Shown: one piece after another, positions 25,224 to 33,223 of the stretch
How the letters are laid out: each line of letters opens with the position of its first letter
Position numbering within the stretch: the first letter of the stretch is position 1
Assembly (NCBI RefSeq): GCF_001434975.1
Contig: NZ_AZEL01000079.1
Coordinates: forward strand, 1-61,542
Length of the DNA stretch: 61,542 bases
Direction of reading: 5' to 3'
From: Lactobacillus gallinarum DSM 10532 = JCM 2011
Lineage (GTDB): Bacteria > Bacillota > Bacilli > Lactobacillales > Lactobacillaceae
Notes under the pieces: model-generated
What the model saw: only the letters and a program-made list of their open reading frames with translations
What the model was told of the DNA's origin: nothing
Database searches by the model: none
Made by a program: the position numbers and the translations under genes

Positions 25224-26429
25224 CTAATTAAGCAATCCACGCTTAAAGTTTTGCCATGGACCTAAATCGTCAGTTTGTAAAATCAACTTCGGATAGATAC
25301 GTCTGATCCACATAAAGGAAATTACTATTGCTAACAAAGCAGCCACAGCTGAAATTCCTGCTTCAAAGCCAGTCGCATTTCCTTTCAGCACTCTCATTGG
25401 CATAATGAATGATGATAAGAATGGAACATATGACAAAATCTTAGCCCAGATCGGATCACCTGCTGATTGTAAGTTGATTGCGATCAAGAAGCCAACAATA
25501 CCGACAGTCGTCAAAGGTGAAACTGCCTTATTTGCATTCTCGCTCTTAGCAGTCAAAGCACCACAAAATGCGGCGAAGATGATGAATAATACTAAAGCTA
25601 GTACCGTGAACAGTAGGCCCCAGGACAAAAGGTTGCCTACGACTTGGTAGATCATCGGTTTGAACTTGTTGAAACTGTCGCTAACCCCACCAATATACGG
25701 TGCAGCATAATAACAACCTGCTAAACCTAACGCATAAATTAACACCTGGGTAATAATTTCACCAAAAATGCCCAAAATTTTACCAATAAAGTAATCCCCA
25801 CCTGGCATACTGGAGAAGATTACTTCCATCATCTTGGTGCCCTTCTCGGTCGCAATATCTTGTGCCGTTACTTGAACGTAAGTTAAAACCAAGAAATATA
25901 ATAAGAAAATCAGAATGAAGAAGGTTATTTCTTGTACTGGATTATCGGCACTGCCGTCAGATTGTTTGATAGTCTGTTTGAAATCAACTTGATTCGACAA
26001 TGCCTGTATTTGCTTAGCAGATAATTGGGCTGCTTTTAAGTTCAAGTCTTGCTGGACATTTTTTAGACTAATCAAAAATTCTGACTTAAGATCATCGTCC
26101 ATCTTCTCATCGCTGTGATAAGTAGCAATTATGCGATTATCCTTTTCTTGAACTACTACGTAACCATCAATGTCGTCATTGTGGTAAGCCTTCTTAGCCT
26201 TGGCGACGCTGGCGTAGTTGTCAAAATCATCCGACTTCTTGACTGATTGGCGTAACGCCGCATTGTCAGTTACCACGCCAACATAACTATCGTCACCACT
26301 ACCCGTCATGAATCCAATTCCAAATATCACGAAGACCATAATGAATGGTGCTAAAATCATGAATAAATATGACCATGTCTTAACTTCTCTGCGGTAGGTT
26401 TCTTTCGCTACTAACCAAATCTTATGCAT
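25224..26429 (-). CDS. ABC transporter permease (ABC-2, NatB-like)
   Basis: A 401-aa protein with one N-terminal helix, an extracytoplasmic domain of about 140 residues (40-180, Asp/Lys-rich) and five or six C-terminal helices, including TEKGTKMMEVIFSS, the conserved cytoplasmic element of NatB/ABC-2 permeases. Partner of the upstream ATPase, with which it overlaps by 8 nt. Export of Na+ or a hydrophobic/antimicrobial compound is typical; the substrate is unknown. ATG at 26429 follows AGGTG at 7 nt and is preferred to a GTG 9 nt upstream. Confidence 0.88.
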   Translation of the reverse strand: MHKIWLVAKETYRREVKTWSYLFMILAPFIMVFVIFGIGFMTGSGDDSYVGVVTDNAALRQSVKKSDDFDNYASVAKAKKAYHNDDIDGYVVVQEKDNRIIATYHSDEKMDDDLKSEFLISLKNVQQDLNLKAAQLSAKQIQALSNQVDFKQTIKQSDGSADNPVQEITFFILIFLLYFLVLTYVQVTAQDIATEKGTKMMEVIFSSMPGGDYFIGKILGIFGEIITQVLIYALGLAGCYYAAPYIGGVSDSFNKFKPMIYQVVGNLLSWGLLFTVLALVLFIIFAAFCGALTAKSENANKAVSPLTTVGIVGFLIAINLQSAGDPIWAKILSYVPFLSSFIMPMRVLKGNATGFEAGISAVAALLAIVISFMWIRRIYPKLILQTDDLGPWQNFKRGLLN

Positions 26430-27318
26430 GACGGGCACCTGCCTTCATCCTAAATATTTCATCCAGTGTTGGTGGTTCTTGATCAAAAGTCTGAATATAT
26501 TGGCCAGCAGATAACTCATCAAAGATTGCTTTGCCATATTTTTCATCTTCAAGAATGAGCAGCTTAGAGCCGTTATTCTGTGCGATGGCATCCGTTACAC
26601 CAGGCAATTCACGAAGATCACTCAAACTCTTGTCTGTTCTAACAAAGATCCGAGTCAGGCCAAAGCTATTCTTGATCTCATTGACCGGACCGTTTAAAAC
26701 GACACGCCCATCATTAATCATCACGACATCATCACAGAGTTCTTCAACGTTACGCATGTCATGATCAGAAAAAATAATCGTTGCACCATTTCTTTTTTCT
26801 TCAAGAATCAGCTGTTTCATCAAATCAACGTTGACGGGATCTAATCCGCTAAAAGGTTCATCCAAAATAATTAATTTAGGCTGATGAATCAAAGTAGCGA
26901 TCATCTGGACCTTCTGTTGATTACCTTTAGACATTGATTTGATTTTATCGGTAGGTAAGCCTTTTACGCCTAAGCGTGATAACCAATCAGGCAGTTCTGC
27001 CTTAGCCTTCTTAGCTGACATCCCTTTCAAGCTGGCTAAAAAACTAACTTGATCAGCCACGGTTAATTTAGGCATCAAACTGCGTTCTTCAGGCAAATAT
27101 CCTACTTGATCATAGTCTTTGGCATTTAACTTTTTGCCATCAATACTAATCGTACCGGTATAATCCACGAAGTTCAGAATGCTGTGAAAAATCGTTGATT
27201 TTCCGGCACCGTTTTTACCGACCAAGCCTAGGATGCGGCCATTCTGCACGGAAAAGCTCACATCGAATAAGACTTGATTAGCACCGAAGCTCTTATTGAG
27301 GTGGTCGATCGTTAACAT
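26422..27318 (-). CDS. ABC transporter ATPase (NatA-like)
   Basis: A 298-aa ATPase: Walker A GKNGAGKST, PEERSL after the Q-loop (GYLPEERSLMP, characteristic of NatA-type exporters), signature MSKGNQQKVQ, Walker B LIILDEPFSGLDP and switch SDHD, then a C-terminal domain of about 80 residues usual in this group. It powers the ABC-2 permease whose start it overlaps. Confidence 0.9.
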   Translation of the reverse strand: MLTIDHLNKSFGANQVLFDVSFSVQNGRILGLVGKNGAGKSTIFHSILNFVDYTGTISIDGKKLNAKDYDQVGYLPEERSLMPKLTVADQVSFLASLKGMSAKKAKAELPDWLSRLGVKGLPTDKIKSMSKGNQQKVQMIATLIHQPKLIILDEPFSGLDPVNVDLMKQLILEEKRNGATIIFSDHDMRNVEELCDDVVMINDGRVVLNGPVNEIKNSFGLTRIFVRTDKSLSDLRELPGVTDAIAQNNGSKLLILEDEKYGKAIFDELSAGQYIQTFDQEPPTLDEIFRMKAGARHA

Positions 27319-27358
27319 AGTTTATCCTTTCGTCAACTTTTATCGTTCTTGTCTCTTT

Positions 27359-27589
27359 TCATGGCAAAAGCCACAAAAAAATGAAAAAGTTATCACAGAA
27401 ATTAATTAGTAGAACTTTTCCCAGTGAATGACTGCTTCTCAGCGTTTTTTTGCCTAACACAATAGTGCGATAAGTATATTGACCGCCACGCCGTCCTGCA
27501 ATCGTTCTAATTACTGCAGCAATTAAACTCACGACTAGCACAAGTACAATCACTAAAATAATCGATTTCGTATTATTATCCATATTCAT
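27359..27589 (-). CDS. Small single-helix membrane protein (paralogue family, cluster 1)
   Basis: A 76-aa protein: one membrane helix (about residues 8-27), a basic linker with a tyrosine pair (RRGGQYTYRTIVLGKK), and a C-terminal amphipathic piece SLGKVLLINFCDNFFIFLW. The same layout (helix, R-rich linker with aromatic residues, FG/LG-x3-x-Y/N-x-x-D segment) occurs in the proteins at 29190 and 32479. It follows the 134-aa gene with no gap; ATG at 27589 (MNMDNN) is the likely start, though the ribosome site is weak. Function unknown. Confidence 0.5.
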   Translation of the reverse strand: MNMDNNTKSIILVIVLVLVVSLIAAVIRTIAGRRGGQYTYRTIVLGKKTLRSSHSLGKVLLINFCDNFFIFLWLLP

Positions 27590-27590
27590 T

Positions 27591-27995
27591 CTAAAATAGT
27601 AAAGCAAAGAACATTCCGCTGATAAATTCGCCAATTATTTCCCAGGAAAATATTTCCTTCATCAAATTAAAACTATTAAGGTTCATTAACCAGTCAAACA
27701 ATACACCTACTACTATGAAAAATAGACCGGTTAAGATCATGTTTCTAATCATAGTAGTTACTTTAATCTTAGAAAAGGTTGCAGCAATAACGCCATGCTC
27801 GATCAAACTTAATGTAATAAAGGCCCCAGCCATTGAACCAAAAACGGCTCCGATAGCGATTTCAGCTAATTGATTAACTAATGGTGCGTTCTTTAAGTCA
27901 TAGCCAATCCACATAACGATTGGTAAAACAAGCATCCCTACTAACATGCCAACCAAAATCTTACGATTATCACGTTCAAATTTAGTCTGTTCCAT
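27591..27995 (-). CDS. Four-helix membrane protein of unknown function
   Basis: A 134-aa protein, mostly hydrophobic, with four probable membrane helices (about residues 12-30, 45-68, 82-102, 118-134) and a charged N-terminus. I recognise no family. It lies 16 nt after the DUF2975 gene and directly before the 76-aa gene, so it belongs to that transcript, whose promoter carries the CGATAATTA element. Confidence 0.6.
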   Translation of the reverse strand: MEQTKFERDNRKILVGMLVGMLVLPIVMWIGYDLKNAPLVNQLAEIAIGAVFGSMAGAFITLSLIEHGVIAATFSKIKVTTMIRNMILTGLFFIVVGVLFDWLMNLNSFNLMKEIFSWEIIGEFISGMFFALLF

Positions 27996-28011
27996 GATTA
28001 TTCACTGCTTT

Positions 28012-28551
28012 CTAAATAATTGAATCTGAATCTTTTTGCACTTTCATTCCATACTTGAATACCAAGTACACCACATACAAAACTGCTAAAAACAATAATC
28101 CATTAGTAATGCCATTCGGATAGACATAATTCTGAGTTTGTGCATTAACCAGCTCATGATTGCAGGCAATTATAACGTAATCAATAATTGAACCCACCGT
28201 ATAACAAGCAACTGAAATTAATAATTTTTTGAGCAGTTGCAAGTTCTTTGCCGCAAAGTAAATTTCTTGCTTAATGTTTTTGACAATTAAACGTGCGTAA
28301 CGACAAATCAAGAATTCAGCGATAGCCATTACCATGAATAACATTCCTAATCCTACAATGAGCCAGATGAGTTGTACATCTGAAATATTATGTACGCCCA
28401 AGCCTACACGGAATCCGTCGCGAAAATCTGCGTTGGATAAGCCAAATAAACCCACACCTACTGTGCCAATGCCGAAAATTACGCCGAGAACACAAATCAC
28501 TTGATATATCCAAGTTAATATCGTTAATAGATTTAAAATAAACTTTTTCAT
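28012..28551 (-). CDS. DUF2975 family membrane protein (cluster 1)
   Basis: A 179-aa protein with four membrane helices. It opens MKKFILNLLTILTWI, has a cytoplasmic-type segment LIVKNIKQEIYFAAKNLQLLKKLL between helices 2 and 3, and ends VYLVFKYGMKVQKDSDSII. Both the NIKQE(I/V)YF element and the final helix-plus-charged tail recur in the two DUF2975 proteins of cluster 2 (33224 and 33767). DUF2975 proteins are often paired with a small XRE regulator, as YoaS with YozG in Bacillus; their role is unknown. ATG is preceded by GAGGAG. Confidence 0.8.
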   Translation of the reverse strand: MKKFILNLLTILTWIYQVICVLGVIFGIGTVGVGLFGLSNADFRDGFRVGLGVHNISDVQLIWLIVGLGMLFMVMAIAEFLICRYARLIVKNIKQEIYFAAKNLQLLKKLLISVACYTVGSIIDYVIIACNHELVNAQTQNYVYPNGITNGLLFLAVLYVVYLVFKYGMKVQKDSDSII

Positions 28552-28598
28552 TTTCTTACTCCTCTATGAGTTAGCTTTTAATACGCTTCTAATATATT

Positions 28599-28627
28599 AT
28601 TGTATATCGATAATTAATAGCTGTAAA
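28599..28627 (-). promoter_or_regulatory. Promoter with CGATAATTA element (DUF2975, cluster 1)
   Basis: Reverse strand: -35 TTTACA (28622-28627), 17-nt spacer, -10 TACAAT (28599-28604). On the forward strand the spacer contains CGATAATTA at 28608-28616, at the same distance from the -10 as in two other promoters (29500 and 34329). Confidence 0.7.
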
Positions 28628-28718
28628 GCACATAAATAATATTTTTTAAAGTAAATAGTTTTAGCTATATCCATATTACTTATTTTTAATATTCTACCTT
28701 GAAAGAGCATTATCAGAG

Positions 28719-28761
28719 TAAAAAATACCGAACCGGTCGGTTTTAGGACTTATTCGGTATT
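28719..28761 (-). terminator. Terminator in cluster 1
   Basis: Stem AATACCGAA/TTCGGTATT with inner ACCGGT-type pairing and T6 on the reverse strand, 12 nt beyond the gene at 28774. The same arms are used by the terminator at 35036-35068. Confidence 0.75.
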
Positions 28762-28773
28762 TTAGAGCTTATA

Positions 28774-28989
28774 TTAACTTTTACTGCCCTCAATAAACAA
28801 GAAACCATATGTAAAAATATAGGCAAACGCTAAAGTAATGATTGTTTCTAAAACGAAACTATCCGTATGTATTATTAATCGATTAATGAGTTGATACAAC
28901 CCACTCGCAACGAGCACACTGACTATGGATACAAAAATTATCCATTGTTTTGATACTTTTTCTTCGCCACGTTTAATTGCTTTTTTCAT
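28774..28989 (-). CDS. Two-helix small membrane protein (cluster 1)
   Basis: A 71-aa protein: basic cytosolic start (MKKAIKRGEEKVSK), two membrane helices (about residues 16-36 and 46-66) and the ending TYGFLFIEGSKS. The ending resembles YGFLYIGRKHDK of the 74-aa protein at 32764 in cluster 2, with the same size and topology, so the two are probably paralogues. Four nt after the 61-aa gene; third gene of a small operon starting at 29459. Confidence 0.6.
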   Translation of the reverse strand: MKKAIKRGEEKVSKQWIIFVSIVSVLVASGLYQLINRLIIHTDSFVLETIITLAFAYIFTYGFLFIEGSKS

Positions 28990-28993
28990 TTTT

Positions 28994-29179
28994 CTATTCC
29001 CTTAGAATTCGTTTGATTTTAATGACAGCGCTGATAATTAACATAATAGCCACAATTGTAAGCAAGGTAATTCTCTGCCAGCTCCAAGTGCCCTGGCCAA
29101 TATTTGCTAACACTAAAACTAACAGCAATAGCAACATTCCAATGATGTTCATTATTTGTCTTTTCTTATCTGGTAACAT
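28994..29179 (-). CDS. Two-helix small membrane protein, 61 aa (cluster 1)
   Basis: A tiny protein: MLPDKKRQ start, two hydrophobic segments (IIGMLLLLLVLVLANIG and ITLLTIVAIMLIISAVI) and a basic end KIKRILRE. No family recognised. It is 10 nt from the 89-aa gene upstream and 4 nt from the 71-aa gene downstream, which supports it as translated in the same operon. Confidence 0.55.
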   Translation of the reverse strand: MLPDKKRQIMNIIGMLLLLLVLVLANIGQGTWSWQRITLLTIVAIMLIISAVIKIKRILRE

Positions 29180-29189
29180 TTTTAATGCC

Positions 29190-29459
29190 TCAACTTATTC
29201 TAAAAAAACCTTCCAAAATAGATGGGAATACCAAGGCAAATAGTTGTTTGAAATCATTAATAAGGTAGGCAACGAAGGCCAGGCCAAAATTAACCTTTTC
29301 ATCTCTTACCTTGACTATCATGAGTTTTCCATCAATCTTTTTGTATTCTCTATGCTTGTAGATATACACTCCATTTTGTCGATTATAAACAGTCTGAATC
29401 AGTGCAGCTATAAGCCAGATAATCAATATTCCACTGATGAGCATTAGAATCGAAATCAT
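29190..29459 (-). CDS. Small single-helix membrane protein (paralogue family, cluster 1)
   Basis: An 89-aa protein: N-terminal membrane helix (residues 2-22), linker TVYNRQNGVYIYKHREYKKIDGK, then VNFGLAFVAYLINDFKQLF and a hydrophobic end. The FG-LAFV-Y-I-D segment matches FGEAFVRYFIED of the 62-aa protein at 32479, and more loosely the protein at 27359. First gene of a three-gene operon (29190, 28994, 28774) whose promoter has the CGATAATTA element. Function unknown. Confidence 0.6.
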   Translation of the reverse strand: MISILMLISGILIIWLIAALIQTVYNRQNGVYIYKHREYKKIDGKLMIVKVRDEKVNFGLAFVAYLINDFKQLFALVFPSILEGFFRIS

Positions 29460-29499
29460 TATTCTGCCTTCTTATTTTTATTATTTTTCTTTGAAATTT

Positions 29500-29528
29500 A
29501 TTGCATCTCGATAATTAATAATTGAAAA
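29500..29528 (-). promoter_or_regulatory. Promoter with CGATAATTA element (small-protein operon)
   Basis: Reverse strand: -35 TTTTCA (29523-29528), 17-nt spacer, -10 TGCAAT (29500-29505). CGATAATTA on the forward strand at 29509-29517, in the same position as in the DUF2975 promoters. Confidence 0.6.
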
Positions 29529-29724
29529 GAGGTAAAATAATATTTTATCAAGTATATTTATCTATCTTCAATTAAGACACTGCCTCAACAATCCTCACTG
29601 CATTATCTTCCATGAAATTCCGTCTTTTACCAGTTATGCGCGTTAACGGTGTTGGGTTCATCCCCCTTTATAAAATCATATTAAAACGACAGCTTCACAT
29701 GTAAAGAAGGACCGATTTGGTATC
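29529..29724. other. Gene-poor stretch with a 29-codon ORF
   Basis: Within the 384-bp gap between the 89-aa gene and the glucosidase gene, apart from the promoter and two terminators, I see only a reverse-strand ORF of 29 codons (29572-29661, MNPTPLTRITGKRR...). GGGGG directly abuts its ATG, too close to work well as a ribosome site. It may be a gene remnant; nothing else is recognisable. Confidence 0.3.
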
Positions 29725-29764
29725 AAAAAAGCTCCAACTAGTTCATGAAATACACTAGTTGAAG
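29725..29764 (-). terminator. Second terminator behind the glucosidase gene
   Basis: Stem CAACTAGT/ACTAGTTG extended by CT-CAG pairs, 11-nt loop, T6 on the reverse strand. Confidence 0.65.
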
Positions 29765-29800
29765 TCTTATAATATTCAACTTTAATATTTTTTCACCCAC

Positions 29801-29832
29801 AAAAAATAGCCACCGAATTTAATCGATGGCTA
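29801..29832 (-). terminator. Terminator of the alpha-glucosidase gene
   Basis: Stem TAGCCACCGA/TCGATGGCTA (one mismatch), 6-nt loop, T6 on the reverse strand, 12 nt beyond the stop. Confidence 0.85.
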
Positions 29833-29843
29833 CAAACTTATTT

Positions 29844-32147
29844 TTATTTTTCTACGTATTCACCGTCGCAATAATCAAAGACAACTTCGCGATCAGCTAA
29901 CTTAACTATAATCTGTTGATATTCATGTGCATAACCATGATGAGTTAACTTCACTGTTACCTGATCACCATCAACTTCAACGTCATACAAGTTGTATTCG
30001 CCATTTTCATACTTAAAGTCAAGACCATTATCTTGATAATGAGTGTACTTACCAAGCTTGCCAAAGACTCTGAAGGTTATTTCTTGATCTGGTTCATCAG
30101 AAATGTGACTAACTTCCTTACCCCATGGTAAAATCGTATTCTTCTTGATAAATAATGGCAACTTATCAATTGGTGCATCAACTAAAATCGTATTTCGTCC
30201 GGCATACTCAACCCCGTTCCAAAAGTCGATCCATTCACCTTCTGGCAAGTAAACGGCCCGCTTCGTCTGGCCTTCTTGAACAACTGGGGCTGTCAAAATG
30301 TCTTCACCCACCATGTACTCGTCGTTCATGTTATACACATGTGGATCATTTTCATAATTCAAAACCAACGGCCGCATAACTGGCAAGCCTGTCTTGCTTT
30401 CACGATAGAATTCATCATACAGATATGGAATAAAACGATAGCGCAACTTCAAATATTTCCGATAAATTGACAAAGTCGGTTCACCAAAGACCCACGGTTC
30501 CTGTGAACGCGTGCCAAGAGCGGCATGGTTTCTATAAAGCGGACTAAACAATGCTCCCTCAATCCAACGTGTTAATAATTCTGGCGTGGTATCAGCTCCA
30601 AAGCCGCCAATGTCAGTACCAGCAAAGCTGAAGCCACTCAGACCCAAATTACATAATTGCGGAATCATCATTTGCACATGTGGCCACAAACTTTGGTTAT
30701 CACCCGTCCACACTGTGGAAAACTTTTGAGTTCCGGCATATGCTGCACGCGTGATTACAAATGGCCGCTTACCTGAATATTTCTTCAAGCCTTCATAAGT
30801 TGCCTTAGCCATGTTGTGGCCATAGACATTGTGCATCTTTTTATGAGTGGTTTCCTCATCTTCATTATGGAAGACTACATCTTCTGGAACTTCACCTCTA
30901 AATGAAGCTGGTTCGTTCATATCGTCCCAAATACCTGAGACGCCTAAGTCAACTAAGTACTTGCAGTTCTTAGCCCACCATTCACGTACTTGCTTGCGAC
31001 CAAAGTCTGGGAAGACTGCATCCCCTGGCCAAACTTCATTCACATAAACAGTGCCATCTGGAGCCTTAACGAAGTAGCCCTTTTCAAGACCCTCTTGGTA
31101 GATCTTGTAGTCGTCATCCTTCTTTACACCCGGGTCGATGATCGTAATAATTCTGAAGCCGAGCTTACGCATCTTTTTAACAAAATCTTCTGGAGCTTCA
31201 TAGGTATCTTTTCTCCAAGTGAAGACACGATATCCATCCATGTAGTCGATATCAAGGTGTAAAACATCGCATGGCAAATCATATTTGCGCAAATTTTCAG
31301 CGATCTTTTCTACTTGTTTTTGGCTGACACTATAGCCCCAACGTGATTGTTGATAACCTAATGTCCACTTTTGAGGCATTGGTACACGGCCGGTCAGATA
31401 AGTATAGTTAGTGATAACTTCCTTAAGTGAATCACCGCCAATAATGTAGTAATCAATATTGCCATCAACTGCTGAGTAGTAATAATAATTGTTGCTTTCT
31501 TTACCTAGATCAATGTGGTTGCGGTAAGTATTGTCAAAAAAGATACCGTAAGGATGACCATTTTTAATACCAAGTAAAATTGGAATTGACTTATAAAGTC
31601 GAGTGAAACTTTCTACTTGCGGATCAGGATTATCAGTATTCCAGTTGTCATAAGCATAATGACGCTTGTTTAAGAAACCTGTTTTATCACCCAGGCCATA
31701 AAATTGTTCATCTCTGGCTAAAGTCTTGATAATTTCATAATAGTTTTCATCATGCATGCCCAGCAATTTCTTAACATCATGGCCTTCTGATTCAGCTAGC
31801 TTCAAGTGCTCTTTGTCCATCTGACGATCGATTGGCGTTCTACTGCCGCGATAATCAATAATTAACGGATCGCCTTTTTCATCATAAACATCAATCTTTT
31901 CGTCATCGTATGCCTTAACAGTTAACTTTTCAGTTGTTATTTCAGCATAATCGCCTTTATCTTCAACATCAAAGTCAGTCTTAATTTCCTTATCGCCTTC
32001 AATGGCGTAAGAATTGCTGGCGTTGCCGCGATCTTGAAACACACGAATAATCTCTGGAGTTAAGACTGTTAACTCTAAAGGTTTATCTTGATAATTTAAA
32101 ATAATTTTTTGTCCATCTTTAGTAAAGTTAATTAATTTATTAGTCAT
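29844..32147 (-). CDS. Alpha-glucosidase, glycoside hydrolase family 31
   Basis: Cytosolic exo-glycosidase of 767 aa; no signal peptide. The GH31 catalytic motif GIWDDMNEPASF places the nucleophile at Asp409; the acid/base region RNHAALGTRSQEPW and the motif GYQQSRWGYS (residues about 262-271) are also family marks. GH31 enzymes of lactobacilli cleave maltose, isomaltose or related alpha-glucosides; the exact linkage is not deducible. Single-gene unit with two terminators and a cre site over its promoter region, so catabolite repression is expected. It separates the two small-membrane-protein clusters. Confidence 0.92.
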   Translation of the reverse strand: MTNKLINFTKDGQKIILNYQDKPLELTVLTPEIIRVFQDRGNASNSYAIEGDKEIKTDFDVEDKGDYAEITTEKLTVKAYDDEKIDVYDEKGDPLIIDYRGSRTPIDRQMDKEHLKLAESEGHDVKKLLGMHDENYYEIIKTLARDEQFYGLGDKTGFLNKRHYAYDNWNTDNPDPQVESFTRLYKSIPILLGIKNGHPYGIFFDNTYRNHIDLGKESNNYYYYSAVDGNIDYYIIGGDSLKEVITNYTYLTGRVPMPQKWTLGYQQSRWGYSVSQKQVEKIAENLRKYDLPCDVLHLDIDYMDGYRVFTWRKDTYEAPEDFVKKMRKLGFRIITIIDPGVKKDDDYKIYQEGLEKGYFVKAPDGTVYVNEVWPGDAVFPDFGRKQVREWWAKNCKYLVDLGVSGIWDDMNEPASFRGEVPEDVVFHNEDEETTHKKMHNVYGHNMAKATYEGLKKYSGKRPFVITRAAYAGTQKFSTVWTGDNQSLWPHVQMMIPQLCNLGLSGFSFAGTDIGGFGADTTPELLTRWIEGALFSPLYRNHAALGTRSQEPWVFGEPTLSIYRKYLKLRYRFIPYLYDEFYRESKTGLPVMRPLVLNYENDPHVYNMNDEYMVGEDILTAPVVQEGQTKRAVYLPEGEWIDFWNGVEYAGRNTILVDAPIDKLPLFIKKNTILPWGKEVSHISDEPDQEITFRVFGKLGKYTHYQDNGLDFKYENGEYNLYDVEVDGDQVTVKLTHHGYAHEYQQIIVKLADREVVFDYCDGEYVEK

Positions 32148-32172
32148 AAAATTCCCCTATTCAAGCCTTTTT

Positions 32173-32186
32173 TGTATTCGCTTTCA
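32173..32186. promoter_or_regulatory. cre site (CcpA) upstream of the alpha-glucosidase gene
   Basis: TGAAAGCGAATACA on the reverse strand fits the cre consensus TGNAANCGNWWNCA at every position, 26 nt before the start codon and just after a TAAAAT -10 with an extended TATGC. CcpA binding there would block transcription when preferred sugars are present. Confidence 0.75.
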
Positions 32187-32246
32187 ATTTTAGCATAATA
32201 GTGCGCTCGATTAACTTAAAACTGGGAATCCGAAACTTTTTCCAAC

Positions 32247-32267
32247 AAAAAAACCGCCTTGCGGCGG
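32247..32267 (-). terminator. Terminator of the small-protein pair, cluster 2
   Basis: GC-rich stem CCGCC/GGCGG with TTGC loop and T7 on the reverse strand, 6 nt beyond the stop at 32273. Confidence 0.85.
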
Positions 32268-32272
32268 CTTAG

Positions 32273-32464
32273 TTAATTGAAAATATCTGACATTTTAGTT
32301 GGAATATTATTATTTTTAACAAAATATTTTTTAAAAGTAGTGAAATCTTGGTCTTCTCGATCTCGGTGTACGTACATATCATGCACTGCCCAAAATGCGG
32401 TAATTGCTAAATTAACACCTAGAACAATCAATAAACCAATCAAAATATATAGTAAGTACATCAT
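32273..32464 (-). CDS. Single-helix small membrane protein, 63 aa (cluster 2)
   Basis: One N-terminal membrane helix (MMYLLYILIGLLIVLGVNLAI, residues 1-21, written here as the span), then a charged cytosolic tail (HRDREDQDFTTFKKYFVKNNNIP). No family recognised. It lies 14 nt after the 62-aa gene and before a strong terminator, so it is the second gene of a two-gene unit. Starts at 32464 or the next Met codon. Confidence 0.55.
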   Translation of the reverse strand: MMYLLYILIGLLIVLGVNLAITAFWAVHDMYVHRDREDQDFTTFKKYFVKNNNIPTKMSDIFN

Positions 32465-32478
32465 TATACGTACACCTC

Positions 32479-32667
32479 CTAAATCGTTATCTGGCCCAGC
32501 GTGATATCTTCAATGAAATATCTTACAAAAGCCTCTCCAAAACTCATGCCTTGTCCATTGTAGACATGCCATTCTTCACGCTTTGCTCCAATTGTTCTAG
32601 CCATACTGACTAAAAAACAAATGGCTAAATAAACTAAAACTATGTTTGCAACTATCATAATGACCAT
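32479..32667 (-). CDS. Small single-helix membrane protein (paralogue family, cluster 2)
   Basis: A 62-aa protein: membrane helix (residues 3-23), basic linker TIGAKREEWHVYNGQGM, then SFGEAFVRYFIEDITLGQI. That last segment matches the FGLAFVAYLINDF segment of the 89-aa protein at 29190. Its promoter (TTGACA, 17 nt, TAGTGT, about 32710-32740) lacks the CGATAATTA element. Function unknown; the conserved amphipathic end suggests a partner in the membrane. Confidence 0.6.
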   Translation of the reverse strand: MVIMIVANIVLVYLAICFLVSMARTIGAKREEWHVYNGQGMSFGEAFVRYFIEDITLGQITI

Positions 32668-32763
32668 GTCTACACGTCCTTCCGCATCTGTATCACTTAA
32701 CTAATACACTAATATCTATTGCCTAATTTGTCAATATCTAATTCAAAATTTCACTAATAGATT

Positions 32764-32988
32764 TTACTTATCATGCTTCCTACCAATATACAAAAAGCCA
32801 TAAATCGCCGGTCCAATTACAATTGCACCGGCAACAGAAGTAACTAGTACTACGACAAAACGTGGCATTGCAAAAAAGTCTGCACTAAAACCCTTACCAG
32901 CCCAGGCTCCGACAAATACTATTGCCCAAGCAATTAGCATTGAGATAAATAATTTTAAAGCTGAAAATTCATTTTTATTTTTCATCAT
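32764..32988 (-). CDS. Two-helix small membrane protein (cluster 2)
   Basis: A 74-aa protein, MMKNKNEFSALKLF start, two helices (about residues 10-28 and 40-65), ending YGFLYIGRKHDK. Its first 14 nt overlap the end of the XRE regulator gene, with AAGGTGA from that gene as ribosome site, so the two are translationally coupled. It resembles the 71-aa protein at 28774 in size, topology and ending. A membrane partner of the regulator is a reasonable guess. Confidence 0.65.
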   Translation of the reverse strand: MMKNKNEFSALKLFISMLIAWAIVFVGAWAGKGFSADFFAMPRFVVVLVTSVAGAIVIGPAIYGFLYIGRKHDK

Positions 32989-33208
32989 CTTCACCTTTAT
33001 CTTCATCATCTGGCACATACTTAAGCAAATCACCAGGTTGGCAATCTAATGCCTTACAAATTTTGCTAAGTGTATCAAAACGAACACCATGTGCCTTACC
33101 TGTTTTCAAAATAGACAAGTTCGCCGGTGTAATCCCAATTTCTTTAGCTAAATCTTTTGACTTCATCTTTCTTTTTAACAGCATAAAGTCAACAGTTACT
33201 TCAATCAT
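32975..33208 (-). CDS. XRE family regulator (YozG-like)
   Basis: A 77-aa single-domain Cro/CI helix-turn-helix protein: MLLKRKMKSKDLAKEIGITPANLSILKTGKA carries the helix-turn-helix (residues about 9-40), then VRFDTLSKICKALDCQPGDLLKYVPDDED, typical of the compact YozG/HTH_26 group, and an acidic tail. Sits after two DUF2975 genes and before a two-helix protein, the usual DUF2975-XRE neighbourhood. A plausible controller of the CGATAATTA promoters, including the one that drives its own operon (34329-34357). Confidence 0.88.
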   Translation of the reverse strand: MIEVTVDFMLLKRKMKSKDLAKEIGITPANLSILKTGKAHGVRFDTLSKICKALDCQPGDLLKYVPDDEDKGEDDEK

Positions 33209-33223
33209 CTGTTTTCATCCCCA

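Noticed and set aside
29572-29661. 29-codon ORF as a real small gene
   Set aside because: Its only purine-rich stretch touches the start codon, there is no recognisable product, and two terminators surround it; kept only as a remark in the gap entry.
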